From the NCBI GenBank assembly GCA_019420945.1, contig JAHZGF010000016.1, forward strand, positions 1 to 36,229: a stretch of DNA of 36,229 nucleotides, in the 5' to 3' direction. Below, one piece after another: positions 23,203-31,845 of the stretch. Position numbers and translations under genes: made by a program. Under the pieces are notes generated by a model, which was not told the DNA's origin, did not search any database, and worked only from the letters and a program-made list of their open reading frames with translations. Position 1 is the stretch's first letter; each line of letters opens with the position of its first letter. This stretch comes from Clostridiales bacterium. Its GTDB lineage: Bacteria > Bacillota > Clostridia > Oscillospirales > Oscillospiraceae.

Positions 23203-24594
23203 ATGGCGTTTTTTAAAGCGGTTTACAACCTGTTGTGGGGAGATCTCGTCCGGATCCCTCTGCCCGGAGGCAGCAGCCTTGGGCTGTCGCTGCTGGTGCT
23301 GATCTTGGTGCCGGCGGGACTTTATTTCACCATCCGGACCCGGTTCCTGCCCTTCCGGCTGTTTCCGGAGATGGTGAAGGTGACGCTGGAGAACAACAAA
23401 AAGACCCAGCGGGAAGGGTTGTCCGGGGTCCAGGCCCTGATCGTCTCCACCGCCTGCCGGGTGGGGATGGGAAACCTGGTGGGCGTGGTGGCGGCCATTT
23501 CCGCCGGCGGCGCCGGAGCGGTATTCTGGATGTGGATCATCGCCCTGTTAGGGGCCTCCACCGCCTTTATTGAGGCCACTCTGGCCCAGATCTATAAAGA
23601 GAAGGACCCACTGTACGGAGGCTATCGGGGTGGACCGGCCTACTATCTGCACCATCTGTTTGTGGGCAAAAACAGCCGCCGGAAACGGTCTGTGGTGGCC
23701 AGTCTGTTTGCCGTCTCCGGCCTGATCTGCTGGTGTGGCATCAGCCAGGTGACCAGCAATTCCATTTCCGCCTCCTTTGAAAATGCCTTCCACATTCCGC
23801 CCCTCTGGTCCACCATCGCCCTGGTGGCGGTGGCGGCGGTCATTGTGCTGCGGAAAAACGCCACCGTCAAGGTGCTGGATATTATGGTGCCGGTAATGGC
23901 GGCCTGCTATTTTTTCATCACCATTTTTATCATTGTCAAAAACGCCGGCCAGCTGCCGGCGGTGTTTGAACGGATTTTTGCGGAAGCCTTTGGCCTCCGG
24001 CCAGTGGTGGGAGGCGGCATTGGCGCCGTCATCATGAACGGGGCCAAGCGGGGACTGTTTTCCAACGAGGCCGGCTCCGGCTCCGCCCCCTGTGCGGCGG
24101 CCGCCGCCGATATCAGCCACCCGGCCAAAGAGGGACTGCTCCAGGCCTTGGGTGTGTTCATCGACACCCTGGTGATCTGCAGCTGCTCCGCCATGATTAT
24201 GCTGCTGACCCCCGAAAGCCTCACAGCGGGCCTGGAAGGGATGGATCTGCTCCAGGCAGCCATGGGCTATCACCTGGGGCAGTTTGGGGTGATTTTCATT
24301 GCGGTCATTCTGTGGCTGTTCAGCCTGTCCACCTTTTTGGGAATTCTGTTTTATGCCAGGTCCAATGTGGCCTACCTCTTCGGAGACAATTGGATTTCTC
24401 AGCAGCTCTATAAAATTCTGGCCCTGGCAATGCTGTTTGTGGGTGGTCTGGCTGCCTACCAGTTTGTCTGGGATCTGGGCGACGTGGGCGTGGGACTCAT
24501 GACGGTGTTCAATATGATCGCCCTGATTCCATTGGCTCCCAAGGCCCTGGCCTCCCTGCGGGACTACGAGCAGGGGGAAATGAAGCACAGGTAA
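23203..24594 (+). CDS. AGCS family sodium:alanine (amino acid) symporter
   Basis: This 463-residue protein has about 11 membrane helices. The AGCS hallmarks are present: GLSGVQALIVSTACRVGMGN near 73-92, GAGAVFWMWIIALLGASTAF near 103-122, YRGGPAYYL near 145, and the GAVIMNGAKRGLFSNEAGSGSAP block near 276-298. These proteins import alanine, glycine or similar amino acids with sodium. ATG 23203 follows GAGAGG. The gene is monocistronic and divergent from a LysR regulator. Exact substrate cannot be read from the sequence. Confidence 0.92.
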   Translation: MAFFKAVYNLLWGDLVRIPLPGGSSLGLSLLVLILVPAGLYFTIRTRFLPFRLFPEMVKVTLENNKKTQREGLSGVQALIVSTACRVGMGNLVGVVAAISAGGAGAVFWMWIIALLGASTAFIEATLAQIYKEKDPLYGGYRGGPAYYLHHLFVGKNSRRKRSVVASLFAVSGLICWCGISQVTSNSISASFENAFHIPPLWSTIALVAVAAVIVLRKNATVKVLDIMVPVMAACYFFITIFIIVKNAGQLPAVFERIFAEAFGLRPVVGGGIGAVIMNGAKRGLFSNEAGSGSAPCAAAAADISHPAKEGLLQALGVFIDTLVICSCSAMIMLLTPESLTAGLEGMDLLQAAMGYHLGQFGVIFIAVILWLFSLSTFLGILFYARSNVAYLFGDNWISQQLYKILALAMLFVGGLAAYQFVWDLGDVGVGLMTVFNMIALIPLAPKALASLRDYEQGEMKHR

Positions 24595-24610
24595 TTTCTA
24601 TACAAAGAAA

Positions 24611-24650
24611 AAGCGGCAGCCTTCCGGAGATAGATGGAAGGCTGCCGCTT
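24611..24650 (+). terminator. AGCS terminator
   Basis: A perfect 15-bp stem, AAGCGGCAGCCTTCC (24611-24625) with GGAAGGCTGCCGCTT (24636-24650), lies 16 bases after the stop. The following T run is short. Confidence 0.85.
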
Positions 24651-24709
24651 CGCTGTGGACCAATTTGATTTGAATGGTTTCCCGGAAACTTGGGTTTTGG
24701 CGGTAAAGA

Positions 24710-24737
24710 TTGAAAACTGAAATAGATTTGTTATTAT
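24710..24737 (+). promoter_or_regulatory. tetR promoter
   Basis: TTGAAA (24710-24715), 16 bases, TATTAT (24732-24737). It lies 67 bases before the TetR start, in a 150-base gap that otherwise shows no gene. Confidence 0.55.
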
Positions 24738-24804
24738 TGCCCTGACCGCTTTTTTGCATGTTCAATTGAGCTGAAAGACAAGATTACCCCAGGAGGAAAA
24801 CAGC

Positions 24805-25356
24805 ATGGCAGCCGATATGAAAGAGACCATTGCCCAGGCGGCAAAAAAGCTTTTGCTGGAAAAGAGCGTCAAAAAACTGACGGTAACAGATTTGGTGGAG
24901 GAATGCCACATCACCCGTCAGGCCTTTTACTACCACTTTGAGGATATCCCGGCGCTGCTGCGCTGGATGTTTGAGCGGGACACAGAGCGCAACCTGCTGG
25001 AGGCCAAGTCTTTAAAGACAGGGGAGGAGCGGCTGCGATATTTGTTCGTCATGGGTATCAACGCCATGCCTTATATGAAAAAAGGAATGCGGAGCGGTTA
25101 CAGCTCGGAGCTGGAACACTATCTCACCCAGTACATCCAGCATCTGTTTGAACAGGCTTGCCAAGAGGAGGGACTCTATCAGAATTGCTCCTACTTTGAC
25201 ACCAAACTGATCCTGCGCTATCACAGCCAGGCCATCCTGGGGCTGTTGCGGGACTGGACCGAGGCGGATACCAAGCATCTGGATCAGATCGTCCACACCG
25301 TGTTCCGCCTGATGACGGAGGGAATTTCTCCACTGGAATCAAATGAAACCGAATGA
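24805..25356 (+). CDS. TetR/AcrR family regulator
   Basis: This 183-residue protein starts at ATG 24805, eight bases after AGGAGG. The helix-turn-helix is LTVTDLVEECHITRQAFYYHFED at residues 25-47, with the FYYHF core typical of the family. The C-terminal ligand domain ends in a helix LDQIVHTVFRLMTEG. It sits between two strong terminators, so it is transcribed alone. A sensible target is the coiled-coil/FtsH/HdeD operon just downstream, but nothing in the sequence proves this. Confidence 0.88.
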   Translation: MAADMKETIAQAAKKLLLEKSVKKLTVTDLVEECHITRQAFYYHFEDIPALLRWMFERDTERNLLEAKSLKTGEERLRYLFVMGINAMPYMKKGMRSGYSSELEHYLTQYIQHLFEQACQEEGLYQNCSYFDTKLILRYHSQAILGLLRDWTEADTKHLDQIVHTVFRLMTEGISPLESNETE

Positions 25357-25360
25357 GATT

Positions 25361-25409
25361 GACAAAAACGCCGGAGTGTAAAACCGTTTTACACTCCGGC
25401 GTTTTTGTC
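25361..25409. terminator. very strong bidirectional terminator after tetR
   Basis: Two 23-base arms (25361-25383 and 25387-25409) are perfect inverted copies around CCG, with GTTTTTGTC at the end. It insulates the TetR gene from the downstream operon. Confidence 0.93.
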
Positions 25410-25486
25410 TAGACAGTGCCGACCATGTGCTAATTTAGGGGAGTAGAAAAGCTGTTTACAATGAAGGGGAAGAAGCAGGTGGGAGT

Positions 25487-25912
25487 ATGTCCCACGAAAT
25501 TCTATCCATTAAACTGTGTCAGATGGAAGAGCGGATGGACCGGCTCCACAGCCTCATTCACTGGAGTGAGGCGGCGGGACATTCCCGGCTGTCCCGGGAA
25601 ATCGATCAGCTGCGGCGGGAATGTGACGCGTCAGAGGAGACGCTGCGGGAGCATCTGCAGCGATCTCAGTCGGCGCTGGTGTCCGTTCTGGGCCAGGGTT
25701 ACGGACAGATGGAACAGATCATCCGATCCTCAAAGGATCAACTGCAGACCATGGCCCAGGACAGTTCGGACCCGGAGGCTGCGGTGGAAGAAAAGCTGCT
25801 GTTGGCGGAGTACGCACTGGATTTTGCCCACCAGGCGGCAGACCGGGCTCTGCTGCTTTCCATGGAGGCCATTGACGCCCAGCTGCAGCAACAGGAGGGA
25901 AAATCACAATGA
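25487..25912 (+). CDS. helical coiled-coil protein co-translated with FtsH
   Basis: This 141-residue soluble protein is almost entirely helical and rich in Gln, Glu, Arg and Leu (EIDQLRRECDASEETLREHL, then a Gln-rich C-terminus). It has no signal peptide, membrane helix or catalytic motif. Its stop overlaps the ftsH start by four bases (ATGA), so it is made in fixed ratio with the protease. I do not recognise its family. A role as an FtsH adaptor or regulator is a reasonable guess from context only. The ribosome site (GGTGGGAG) is close and rather weak; no other frame here looks better. Confidence 0.7.
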   Translation: MSHEILSIKLCQMEERMDRLHSLIHWSEAAGHSRLSREIDQLRRECDASEETLREHLQRSQSALVSVLGQGYGQMEQIIRSSKDQLQTMAQDSSDPEAAVEEKLLLAEYALDFAHQAADRALLLSMEAIDAQLQQQEGKSQ

Positions 25913-27735
25913 AGGAAGTCAAATCACCCAAAAAACCATTGATCTATTATTACGGCATTGTATTGCTGATCATTTTGCTGTTTAATCTGCTGGTCACCCC
26001 GTTGCTTTCCCGGCAGCAGGTGGTGGAGGTGGACTACGGCACCTTTATGGACATGATCGAGGAGAAGGATATCGACACCGTGCAGGTGGAAGATACCCAG
26101 ATCCTGTTTACCGACAAAGATGGCGGAGAAGTTTATCAGACCACCCCCATGGAGGACCCCACCCTGACGGAGCGGCTCCATGAAGCCGGAGCCCAGTTTG
26201 ACCGGGTGGTGGAGGAGCCTATCTCACCGATCTGGAGTTTTCTGCTGAGCTTTGTGCTGCCCATCCTGATTTTCGTGGGCATTGGCCAGTATATGAGCAA
26301 GAAGCTCATGGAGCAGGCTGGGGGCAAGAACGCCATGTCCTTTGGTATGGGAAAGAGCAACGCCAAGGTCTATGTCCAGTCCACCAAGGGAATCCGGTTT
26401 TCCGACGTAGCCGGGGAGGATGAGGCCAAGGAGAGCTTGCAGGAAATTGTGGACTATCTCCACGATCCCACAAAATACTCCCAGGCCGGCGCCTCCATGC
26501 CCAAGGGTATTTTGCTGGTAGGCCCTCCGGGTACCGGCAAGACCATGCTGGCCAAGGCAGTGGCAGGCGAGGCCAATGTGCCTTTTTTCTCCATCTCCGG
26601 TTCGGAATTTGTTGAGATGTTCGTGGGCATGGGCGCCTCCAAAGTCCGGGATCTGTTCCGTCAGGCTAAAGAAAAGGCCCCCTGTATCGTGTTCATCGAT
26701 GAGATTGACGCCATCGGCCAAAAGCGCAATTCCGGCGGCTACGGGGGCAACGACGAACGGGAGCAGACCCTGAATCAGCTGCTCACCGAGATGGACGGCT
26801 TTGAGGAGAATACCGGAGTCATCATTCTGGCGGCCACCAACCGGCCCGAATCCCTGGACCCGGCTCTGACCCGGCCCGGGCGCTTTGACCGGCGGGTGCC
26901 GGTGGAGCTGCCGGACCTGGCGGGGCGGGAGGCCATTCTGAAGGTCCATGCCAAGAAGATCAAGACGGCGGAGGATGTGGATTTCCACACCATCGCCCGG
27001 ATGGCCGCCGGGGCCAGCGGTGCGGAGCTGGCCAATATCATCAACGAGGCCGCCCTGCGGGCGGTGCGCAGCGGGCGGATCATCGTCAATCAGGCCGATC
27101 TGGAGGAGAGCATCGAGGTGGTCATCGCCGGCTATCAGAAGAAGAACGCTGTCCTCTCCGACCAGGAGAAACGGGTGGTGGCCTATCATGAGATCGGCCA
27201 TGCCCTGGTGGCGGCGCTGCAGAGCCATTCTGCCCCGGTGCAGAAGATCACCATCATTCCCCGGACCTCCGGCGCCCTGGGCTACACCATGCAGGTGGAC
27301 ACCGGGGACAAATACCTGATGACCAAGGAGGAGATCGAGGACAAAATTGCCACCTTTACCGGGGGCCGTGCGGCGGAAGAAGTGGTCTTTGGCTCCGTCA
27401 CCACCGGAGCCTCCAACGACATTGAGCAGGCCACCAAGCTGGCCCGGGCCATGATCAGCCGCTACGGTATGAGCGATGAGTTTGATATGGTGGCGCTGGA
27501 GACGGTGAGCAACCAGTATCTGGGGGGAGACACTTCTCTGGCCTGCGCCCCGGAGGCCCAGCGGGAGGTTGACCGCAAAGTGGTGGAGCTGGTCAAGCGC
27601 CAGCATGAAAAGGCCAGACAGATTTTGGAGGACAACCGGGCTAAACTGGATGAGCTGGCTACCTTCCTCTATGAGAAGGAGACCATCACCGGGGAGGAGT
27701 TCATGGAAATTCTGACAGGAGGGGAGACGCAATGA
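25909..27735 (+). CDS. ftsH: ATP-dependent zinc metalloprotease FtsH
   Basis: This 608-residue membrane protease has two membrane helices (about 12-31 and 108-128) around an outside domain. The AAA module has Walker A GPPGTGKT (205-212), Walker B FIDEID (262-267), pore loop FVGMGA (238-243) and arginine-finger region TRPGRFDRR (321-329). The zinc site is HEIGH (427-431), with D504 in ASNDIEQAT as third ligand. FtsH removes damaged and short-lived membrane and cytosolic proteins. The pore loop has Met in place of the more common Val. The operon with a coiled-coil gene and an HdeD-like gene, rather than tilS-hpt, suggests a second, stress-related copy; the other copy would lie outside the window. 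Confidence 0.95.
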   Translation: MKEVKSPKKPLIYYYGIVLLIILLFNLLVTPLLSRQQVVEVDYGTFMDMIEEKDIDTVQVEDTQILFTDKDGGEVYQTTPMEDPTLTERLHEAGAQFDRVVEEPISPIWSFLLSFVLPILIFVGIGQYMSKKLMEQAGGKNAMSFGMGKSNAKVYVQSTKGIRFSDVAGEDEAKESLQEIVDYLHDPTKYSQAGASMPKGILLVGPPGTGKTMLAKAVAGEANVPFFSISGSEFVEMFVGMGASKVRDLFRQAKEKAPCIVFIDEIDAIGQKRNSGGYGGNDEREQTLNQLLTEMDGFEENTGVIILAATNRPESLDPALTRPGRFDRRVPVELPDLAGREAILKVHAKKIKTAEDVDFHTIARMAAGASGAELANIINEAALRAVRSGRIIVNQADLEESIEVVIAGYQKKNAVLSDQEKRVVAYHEIGHALVAALQSHSAPVQKITIIPRTSGALGYTMQVDTGDKYLMTKEEIEDKIATFTGGRAAEEVVFGSVTTGASNDIEQATKLARAMISRYGMSDEFDMVALETVSNQYLGGDTSLACAPEAQREVDRKVVELVKRQHEKARQILEDNRAKLDELATFLYEKETITGEEFMEILTGGETQ

Positions 27736-28274
27736 GAAGACGTTCCGGCTTTGGCTGGTTGGAGCTGATTACAGGCATTGTGCTGATCCTGTTGGGGATC
27801 TGGGCATTGGTGAACCCGGTGGTGGCTTTGAAGGGCATGGCCTTTGTCTATGGCGTTGTGGCCATTGTAATGGGAATTGCGGACATCCTGCTGTATATCC
27901 AGGTGGAGCGCTACACCGGGCTGGGACCAATCCTGGCTCTGATCACCGGTATTCTAAGCGTCATGTCCGGTGTTATGCTGCTGGTTTACCCCAGAACCGG
28001 GGCCGTGGCATTGGCCCTGCTGTTTCCCATCTGGTTTGTAGCCCACTGTATTTCCCGATTGGCCCATGCCAATCATATTCGACTGGTTTCTGGCGATGGG
28101 ATGTACTATTTCACCCTGATTGTCAATATCATCGGGTTAATTCTGGGCTGTATGATGTTCTTGAGCCCCATGTTCACCCTCACTTATGTCCGTCTGCTGG
28201 CCAGTGCCTATCTGATCCTGCTGGGAGTTGACAGCATATTGACGGCGATCGGGCCCTTGGGTATGCGGCATTAA
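27732..28274 (+). CDS. HdeD-like (DUF308) membrane protein
   Basis: This 180-residue protein has six hydrophobic helices in three similar pairs, the HdeD/DUF308 pattern (LELITGIVLILLGIWALVNP at the front, and a similar ALITGILSVMSGVMLLVYP in the middle). HdeD proteins are linked to acid or envelope stress, but their mechanism is unknown. The ATG overlaps the ftsH stop (ATGA). Together with ftsH it recalls stress-tolerance islands of other bacteria that pair FtsH and HdeD. Confidence 0.85.
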   Translation: MRRRSGFGWLELITGIVLILLGIWALVNPVVALKGMAFVYGVVAIVMGIADILLYIQVERYTGLGPILALITGILSVMSGVMLLVYPRTGAVALALLFPIWFVAHCISRLAHANHIRLVSGDGMYYFTLIVNIIGLILGCMMFLSPMFTLTYVRLLASAYLILLGVDSILTAIGPLGMRH

Positions 28275-28339
28275 AGGGGGAGATGCAAACCGTGGATTCC
28301 AGCTTAATCTTATCTGCCCAAGGGAAAGCATGGGGGGTG

Positions 28340-28681
28340 TTATTCCACAGCGTCCCGGTGCGTCTCCCCCCACACGCACAATTGATCTAAAATCTCCATC
28401 AGGGACAGGCCCTTTTCGGATAAGCTGTACTCCACTTTAGGGGGTATTTGTGGATACTCCTTGCGGAGGATGAGCTGATCACGTTCCAGTTCCTTTAAAG
28501 CGCAGCTGAGGGTCTTGTGCGAGATAGTTTTGATATATCGTTTCAGCTCATTGTACCGCACGACCTTGAATTCCATCAGGCAATAGAGAATTACCATTTT
28601 GTATTTGCCGTTGATCAGAGATAGCGTATAGCTAAACCCGGTATCCTCAAAATTGGCATTTTCGATATAGTCTTTGAACAT
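28340..28681 (-). CDS. HxlR/MarR-like winged-helix regulator
   Basis: This 113-residue protein has the HxlR winged helix (residues about 16-105): LINGKYKMVILYCLMEFKVV, RYNELKRYIKTISHKTLSCA and VEYSLSEKGLSL. AGGAGAG precedes ATG 28681. The divergent gene 105 bases away is a flavin reductase, a common HxlR target, and HxlR members often sense electrophiles, quinones or oxidants. No cysteine lies at the N-terminus; the cysteines are internal. Confidence 0.9.
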   Translation of the reverse strand: MFKDYIENANFEDTGFSYTLSLINGKYKMVILYCLMEFKVVRYNELKRYIKTISHKTLSCALKELERDQLILRKEYPQIPPKVEYSLSEKGLSLMEILDQLCVWGETHRDAVE

Positions 28682-28786
28682 AAAATATCACTCTCCTTTG
28701 GGATAGTATCTAACAAAAATGTGCGTACTTTACTCAGTTTGCATGTATTGCTAAGATTATAGCATAAACAAAGGAGGAGGATACTT

Positions 28787-29347
28787 ATGAGCAAAAAGAT
28801 TTGTATCTTAAATGGAAGCCCTCGCCCCAATGGGAATACAAAGGCCCTGATTTCGCAGTTCAGAAAAGGAGCCGAAGCTGCCGGAAATGAAGTGACCTGC
28901 TTTGATTTGCAGAAAATGAACATTCACGGCTGTTTGGGGTGCTGTAAAGGAGGGACGGATACGGCCAGTCCCTGCGTGCAGAAGGATGACATGGAGCAGA
29001 TCTATCCGGCATATCAGGAGGCCGACGTTGTAGTTTTGGCTTCTCCCATGTATTACTGGGGGATCAGCGGCCAGTTAAAATGTGCCTTTGACCGGCTCTT
29101 TGCGGTAGCAGAGCTGACGCCCAATTATGAGAACCCCAAAAAGGATTGCATTTTGCTGATGGCGGCGGAGGGAGATACGCAGGACAATTTCGCCCCGGTC
29201 AGAGCCTTCTATGAGGGCCTGACCTCCCATCTGGGCTGGAACAATCTTGGAATCCTGTATGCCGGAGGCAATATGGAAGCCGGAGAGATTTTGAACAAGC
29301 CGGAGCAGCTTAAAGCAGCTGAGGCAATGGGCAGATCTATTTCTTAA
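28787..29347 (+). CDS. NAD(P)H-dependent FMN reductase / flavodoxin-type oxidoreductase
   Basis: This 186-residue protein starts at ATG 28787 after AGGAGGAGG. FMN-binding SPRPNGNTKA lies near 11-20, a CLGCC cysteine cluster near 46-50, and the second flavin loop LASPMYYWGISGQLK near 85-99. This is the flavodoxin-like fold reductase that passes electrons from NAD(P)H to quinones or nitro compounds; the cysteine cluster also recalls iron-sulfur flavoproteins. It is alone, with a terminator, divergent from its probable HxlR regulator. Confidence 0.9.
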   Translation: MSKKICILNGSPRPNGNTKALISQFRKGAEAAGNEVTCFDLQKMNIHGCLGCCKGGTDTASPCVQKDDMEQIYPAYQEADVVVLASPMYYWGISGQLKCAFDRLFAVAELTPNYENPKKDCILLMAAEGDTQDNFAPVRAFYEGLTSHLGWNNLGILYAGGNMEAGEILNKPEQLKAAEAMGRSIS

Positions 29348-29405
29348 AGAAAAGAGTATGCTCAATTTAAAGATAGATGGCTCATTCTGCAATTACATCA
29401 CATAA

Positions 29406-29441
29406 ACAAAGGGCGACAGCTTGTTTGCTGTCGCCCTTTGT
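29406..29441. terminator. terminator between FMN reductase and FUSC genes
   Basis: The 15-bp stem ACAAAGGGCGACAGC (29406-29420) pairs with GCTGTCGCCCTTTGT (29427-29441). It lies between two convergent genes and has A/T ends both ways. Confidence 0.88.
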
Positions 29442-29482
29442 TGTGTGGCAGTCATTCCGGATCAAACAAAATCGTCCTACTA

Positions 29483-30532
29483 CTATTTGCTGGATTTAAT
29501 TGTCGCCACCCGGTGAAAAATCGCCGCGAATACCAGCCCAAATGTCACACCCAAAATGGTATCCGCGATACGCAGAAGCACCGCCCCTTGGAGTCCGTAG
29601 ATCCCTGCTCCCAGCATGAGGGCGCCAAAGCAGTTCATTGCCGTTTTGTAGCGGTAATCGGTGCAAAAGCCCAGGCACAATCCGCCCAAGGGTCCCATCA
29701 GGGAATGAAATGCTTGGGGTGTCAGCAGATAGAGAAGGAAAAACGCGCCAGAACCTGCGATGGTACCCAGGATTCGCTGCCAAAAGCGGGTGGTTGTGTT
29801 ACTGGAGTATGGATACTCTGACAGCAGCGATGCACAGGCAAAACCCATCCACATAAACCGCTGTACACCAAATACTTGACCAGCAGTCATTACCAGACTT
29901 ACGCCAAGCGCCATGCGCAACTGCCATAGATGAACTGGCGAGGATAGAGTGAATTTTCGTATTACCTGGTGAAAACGTACGGTTTTGTGTTGTTCCCGGT
30001 GCTTGGCAAATAAGATTGCACCGCAGATGAGATAGCCAACCAGAGCCAAAAGCCCCCGGCGAACCAGAGCCTCGCCAACCACCGGGTTGCCGGTCAGGTA
30101 GATGTAGGCAAAACTGTATATGCCGCCGTTGCCCATTTCGGGCCGCTGAGTGGTCATATAGAGAAGGGCGAAAAAGGCAATGAAATGCAGTGGAATCAAA
30201 AGAATTGACGGCAGCACGGCTGCCCCACAAGGAGCCAACACCAAAATGGCCAGCACTGCAGCCAAGGTAATGAGTGAATCGCCGATGCAGTATTCAAAGT
30301 TGACAAAACGGATCCCCAGCATCATGCAGAACAATGCCACGGCCAGAGGGGTGTTATCGGAGCCAAACACACTGGACAGCAGACTGATAAACACGATGGC
30401 AAAGGCCACAATCAGTACAGAGCGCAGCGCCATGACAATCCAATAATATATTTTTTCCTGCCTTGAGTCACAGGCGGCGATGTTCCGCTTCAGGATTGAG
30501 GGATCCAGCTGTAATGCGTTATAAAATTTCAT
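29483..30532 (-). CDS. FUSC family / aromatic acid exporter-like membrane protein
   Basis: This is a 349-residue protein from ATG 30532. It has an N-terminal cytosolic segment (about 1-30) and two blocks of membrane helices (about 33-175 and 225-330) with RFWQRILGTIAGSGAFFLL in the second, the FUSC/YccS repeat pattern. Such proteins export aromatic carboxylates. The start overlaps the end of the MarR gene by 14 bases, so the two are translationally coupled, and MarR-type proteins often sense the same aromatic compounds. The open frame extends upstream to 30658, but only inside the MarR gene. Confidence 0.75.
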   Translation of the reverse strand: MKFYNALQLDPSILKRNIAACDSRQEKIYYWIVMALRSVLIVAFAIVFISLLSSVFGSDNTPLAVALFCMMLGIRFVNFEYCIGDSLITLAAVLAILVLAPCGAAVLPSILLIPLHFIAFFALLYMTTQRPEMGNGGIYSFAYIYLTGNPVVGEALVRRGLLALVGYLICGAILFAKHREQHKTVRFHQVIRKFTLSSPVHLWQLRMALGVSLVMTAGQVFGVQRFMWMGFACASLLSEYPYSSNTTTRFWQRILGTIAGSGAFFLLYLLTPQAFHSLMGPLGGLCLGFCTDYRYKTAMNCFGALMLGAGIYGLQGAVLLRIADTILGVTFGLVFAAIFHRVATIKSSK

Positions 30533-30950
30533 GGGCACGGGAATATTCCGATCCTTTCTCGAGGTGTGCGGCGAGTTGATCTGCGTAATACATAAATGAC
30601 TCAAAATCTTCTTTGGAACTGCGCCACAAATCGTAGAAGGGCTGTAAGATGCTCTCATAGCCCTTTCTTAACTCGGCAAGACCGGTTTCCGTGATAAACA
30701 ATTGATAGCTTCGCTCATCCGTCGTCTGGCGCTGTTTGCGTATGCAGTTTCTCTCATAGAGGGTTTTCAGACAGCGGCTTACCGCTTCTTTTTTCATCCC
30801 GCTGCCTTGACTGAGTAAAATAGGTGTGTTCTGCTCTGGGTGTAAATATAGCCGGGACAAAAGCTCGAATTCACTGGCAGTCAGTGTAGATTTGTGTACC
30901 GGCAACAGGGAACGCATAATCTTTTGAATTTGCTGTTGATAATGCATCAT
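30519..30950 (-). CDS. MarR family transcriptional regulator
   Basis: The chosen start, ATG 30950, gives 143 residues, the normal MarR length. The frame is open further upstream (to 31184), but that would place the consensus promoter inside the gene. The winged helix is LTASEFELLSRLYLHPEQNT, GMKKEAVSRCLKTLYERNCI, with a DERSYQLFIT wing. It precedes and overlaps a FUSC-type exporter gene. A palindrome at its own transcription start suggests self-repression, relieved by a ligand that the exporter removes. Confidence 0.88.
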   Translation of the reverse strand: MMHYQQQIQKIMRSLLPVHKSTLTASEFELLSRLYLHPEQNTPILLSQGSGMKKEAVSRCLKTLYERNCIRKQRQTTDERSYQLFITETGLAELRKGYESILQPFYDLWRSSKEDFESFMYYADQLAAHLEKGSEYSRAHEIL

Positions 30951-30989
30951 ATCTGTCCATTCCAAATGGAACGCCTGCCTTCCAATGTA

Positions 30990-31031
30990 GTTAACGTTGT
31001 TAATCATATGACGAAAATCTATGGTTGTCAA
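30990..31031 (-). promoter_or_regulatory. marR-FUSC promoter with operator palindrome
   Basis: On the minus strand TTGACA (31026-31031), 17 bases, TATGAT (31003-31008). Just downstream is TTAAC-GTT-GTTAA (30991-31003), a perfect inverted repeat that touches the -10 and covers the expected transcription start. This is the standard place for a MarR autorepressor site. Confidence 0.78.
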
Positions 31032-31236
31032 GCATTTTGAAATTGAAAGAATTGTTTCCCTAAAACCATGCCTCTGTTTGTCTATGAATGAAGACATATA
31101 CATGCTAAAATTCGTGGTGTGAAAGAAGATTTGAATGTGGTACAATATGAAAGATAAATTTAGCAGGCAAAGATGAAAACGCAATAATAGCCGGTAATAT
31201 CAATCATTTGCAGGCTTATGAAGGGAACAATACAAG

Positions 31237-31284
31237 ATGACAAAACTACTTTTTATTTGCCACGGCAGGATTTGCCAGACGTGA
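31237..31284 (+). pseudogene. remnant resembling the start of a low-molecular-weight protein tyrosine phosphatase
   Basis: The 15 codons from ATG 31237 read MTKLLFICHGRICQT, then TGA. Low-molecular-weight phosphatases start almost this way and use CxxxxxR(S) as catalytic loop. Here the loop is CHGRICQ, with Gln where the catalytic Arg should be. No continuation is visible in any frame. AAGGGA lies ten bases upstream. It may also be a chance match. Confidence 0.4.
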
Positions 31285-31411
31285 AAAAACACCTCTAAAT
31301 CAAGCACTTTCTGGGTTTCACCCTCAGTTTTACCAACGATTTACCAATATTTCTAGAGAGTCAGACTTGCATTGCAACTGATCAAATGTGTTAAAAATGT
31401 TTTTTGACTGG

Positions 31412-31443
31412 AAAAAAGGGCATCGGATGTGATCCGATGCCCC
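31412..31443 (-). terminator. orphan leftward terminator
   Basis: The 11-bp stem GGGCATCGGAT (31418-31428) pairs with ATCCGATGCCC (31432-31442). On the minus strand it is followed by TTTTTT. No intact gene precedes it on that strand, so it probably belonged to the gene whose remnants lie at 31450-32020. Confidence 0.75.
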
Positions 31444-31845
31444 TTGCTCAATATCTACTTATCTGCGGCTAAGAAGTTTACGTAGGCTCTGGGTTTATAC
31501 GATTCTGTAGTTGGAGAGACAGAGCTGCTTATCCTTACCTGCGGGCTGGTAGTGGTGGAGTGCTCAAAAGTGTTCTGGACAAAGGAAGTGCCAACTTTAT
31601 TCAGTTTTCAATGGGATTGAATAGACATGAAGCTAGCCCAGGACATCGGCCATTGGCAGCGGGTGCATGGCCTGGCAGCCGGGGGTGCAGATCTCGCTAC
31701 GCTGGTCGTCGCTGTCTTGTAGGTAGGCCCAGAAGCAGCTGTGGGTACTTTACCTAGAGTCCACTGAAACTGGTTCAGAAGGCATATCAGCTTTACCAGC
31801 TGCTGCCAGGTGGGCGGGCAGGTCAGAGGCGTATGATCCGGGCAA
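31444..31845. other. gene-free decayed stretch
   Basis: I see only short frames without ribosome sites or recognisable domains on either strand. It lies between an orphan leftward terminator and a Y-polymerase-like remnant, and looks like decayed coding sequence, perhaps of a leftward gene. Confidence 0.5.

Noticed and set aside
23548..24588. 346-codon minus-strand frame
   Set aside because: It is a shadow of the AGCS symporter.
25461..25985. 174-codon plus-strand frame overlapping the coiled-coil gene and ftsH
   Set aside because: It is Arg/Trp/Cys-rich and runs into ftsH; the coiled-coil frame has the ATGA coupling.
26224..27732. 502-codon minus-strand frame
   Set aside because: It is a shadow of ftsH, rich in His and Gly; the plus frame has every FtsH motif.
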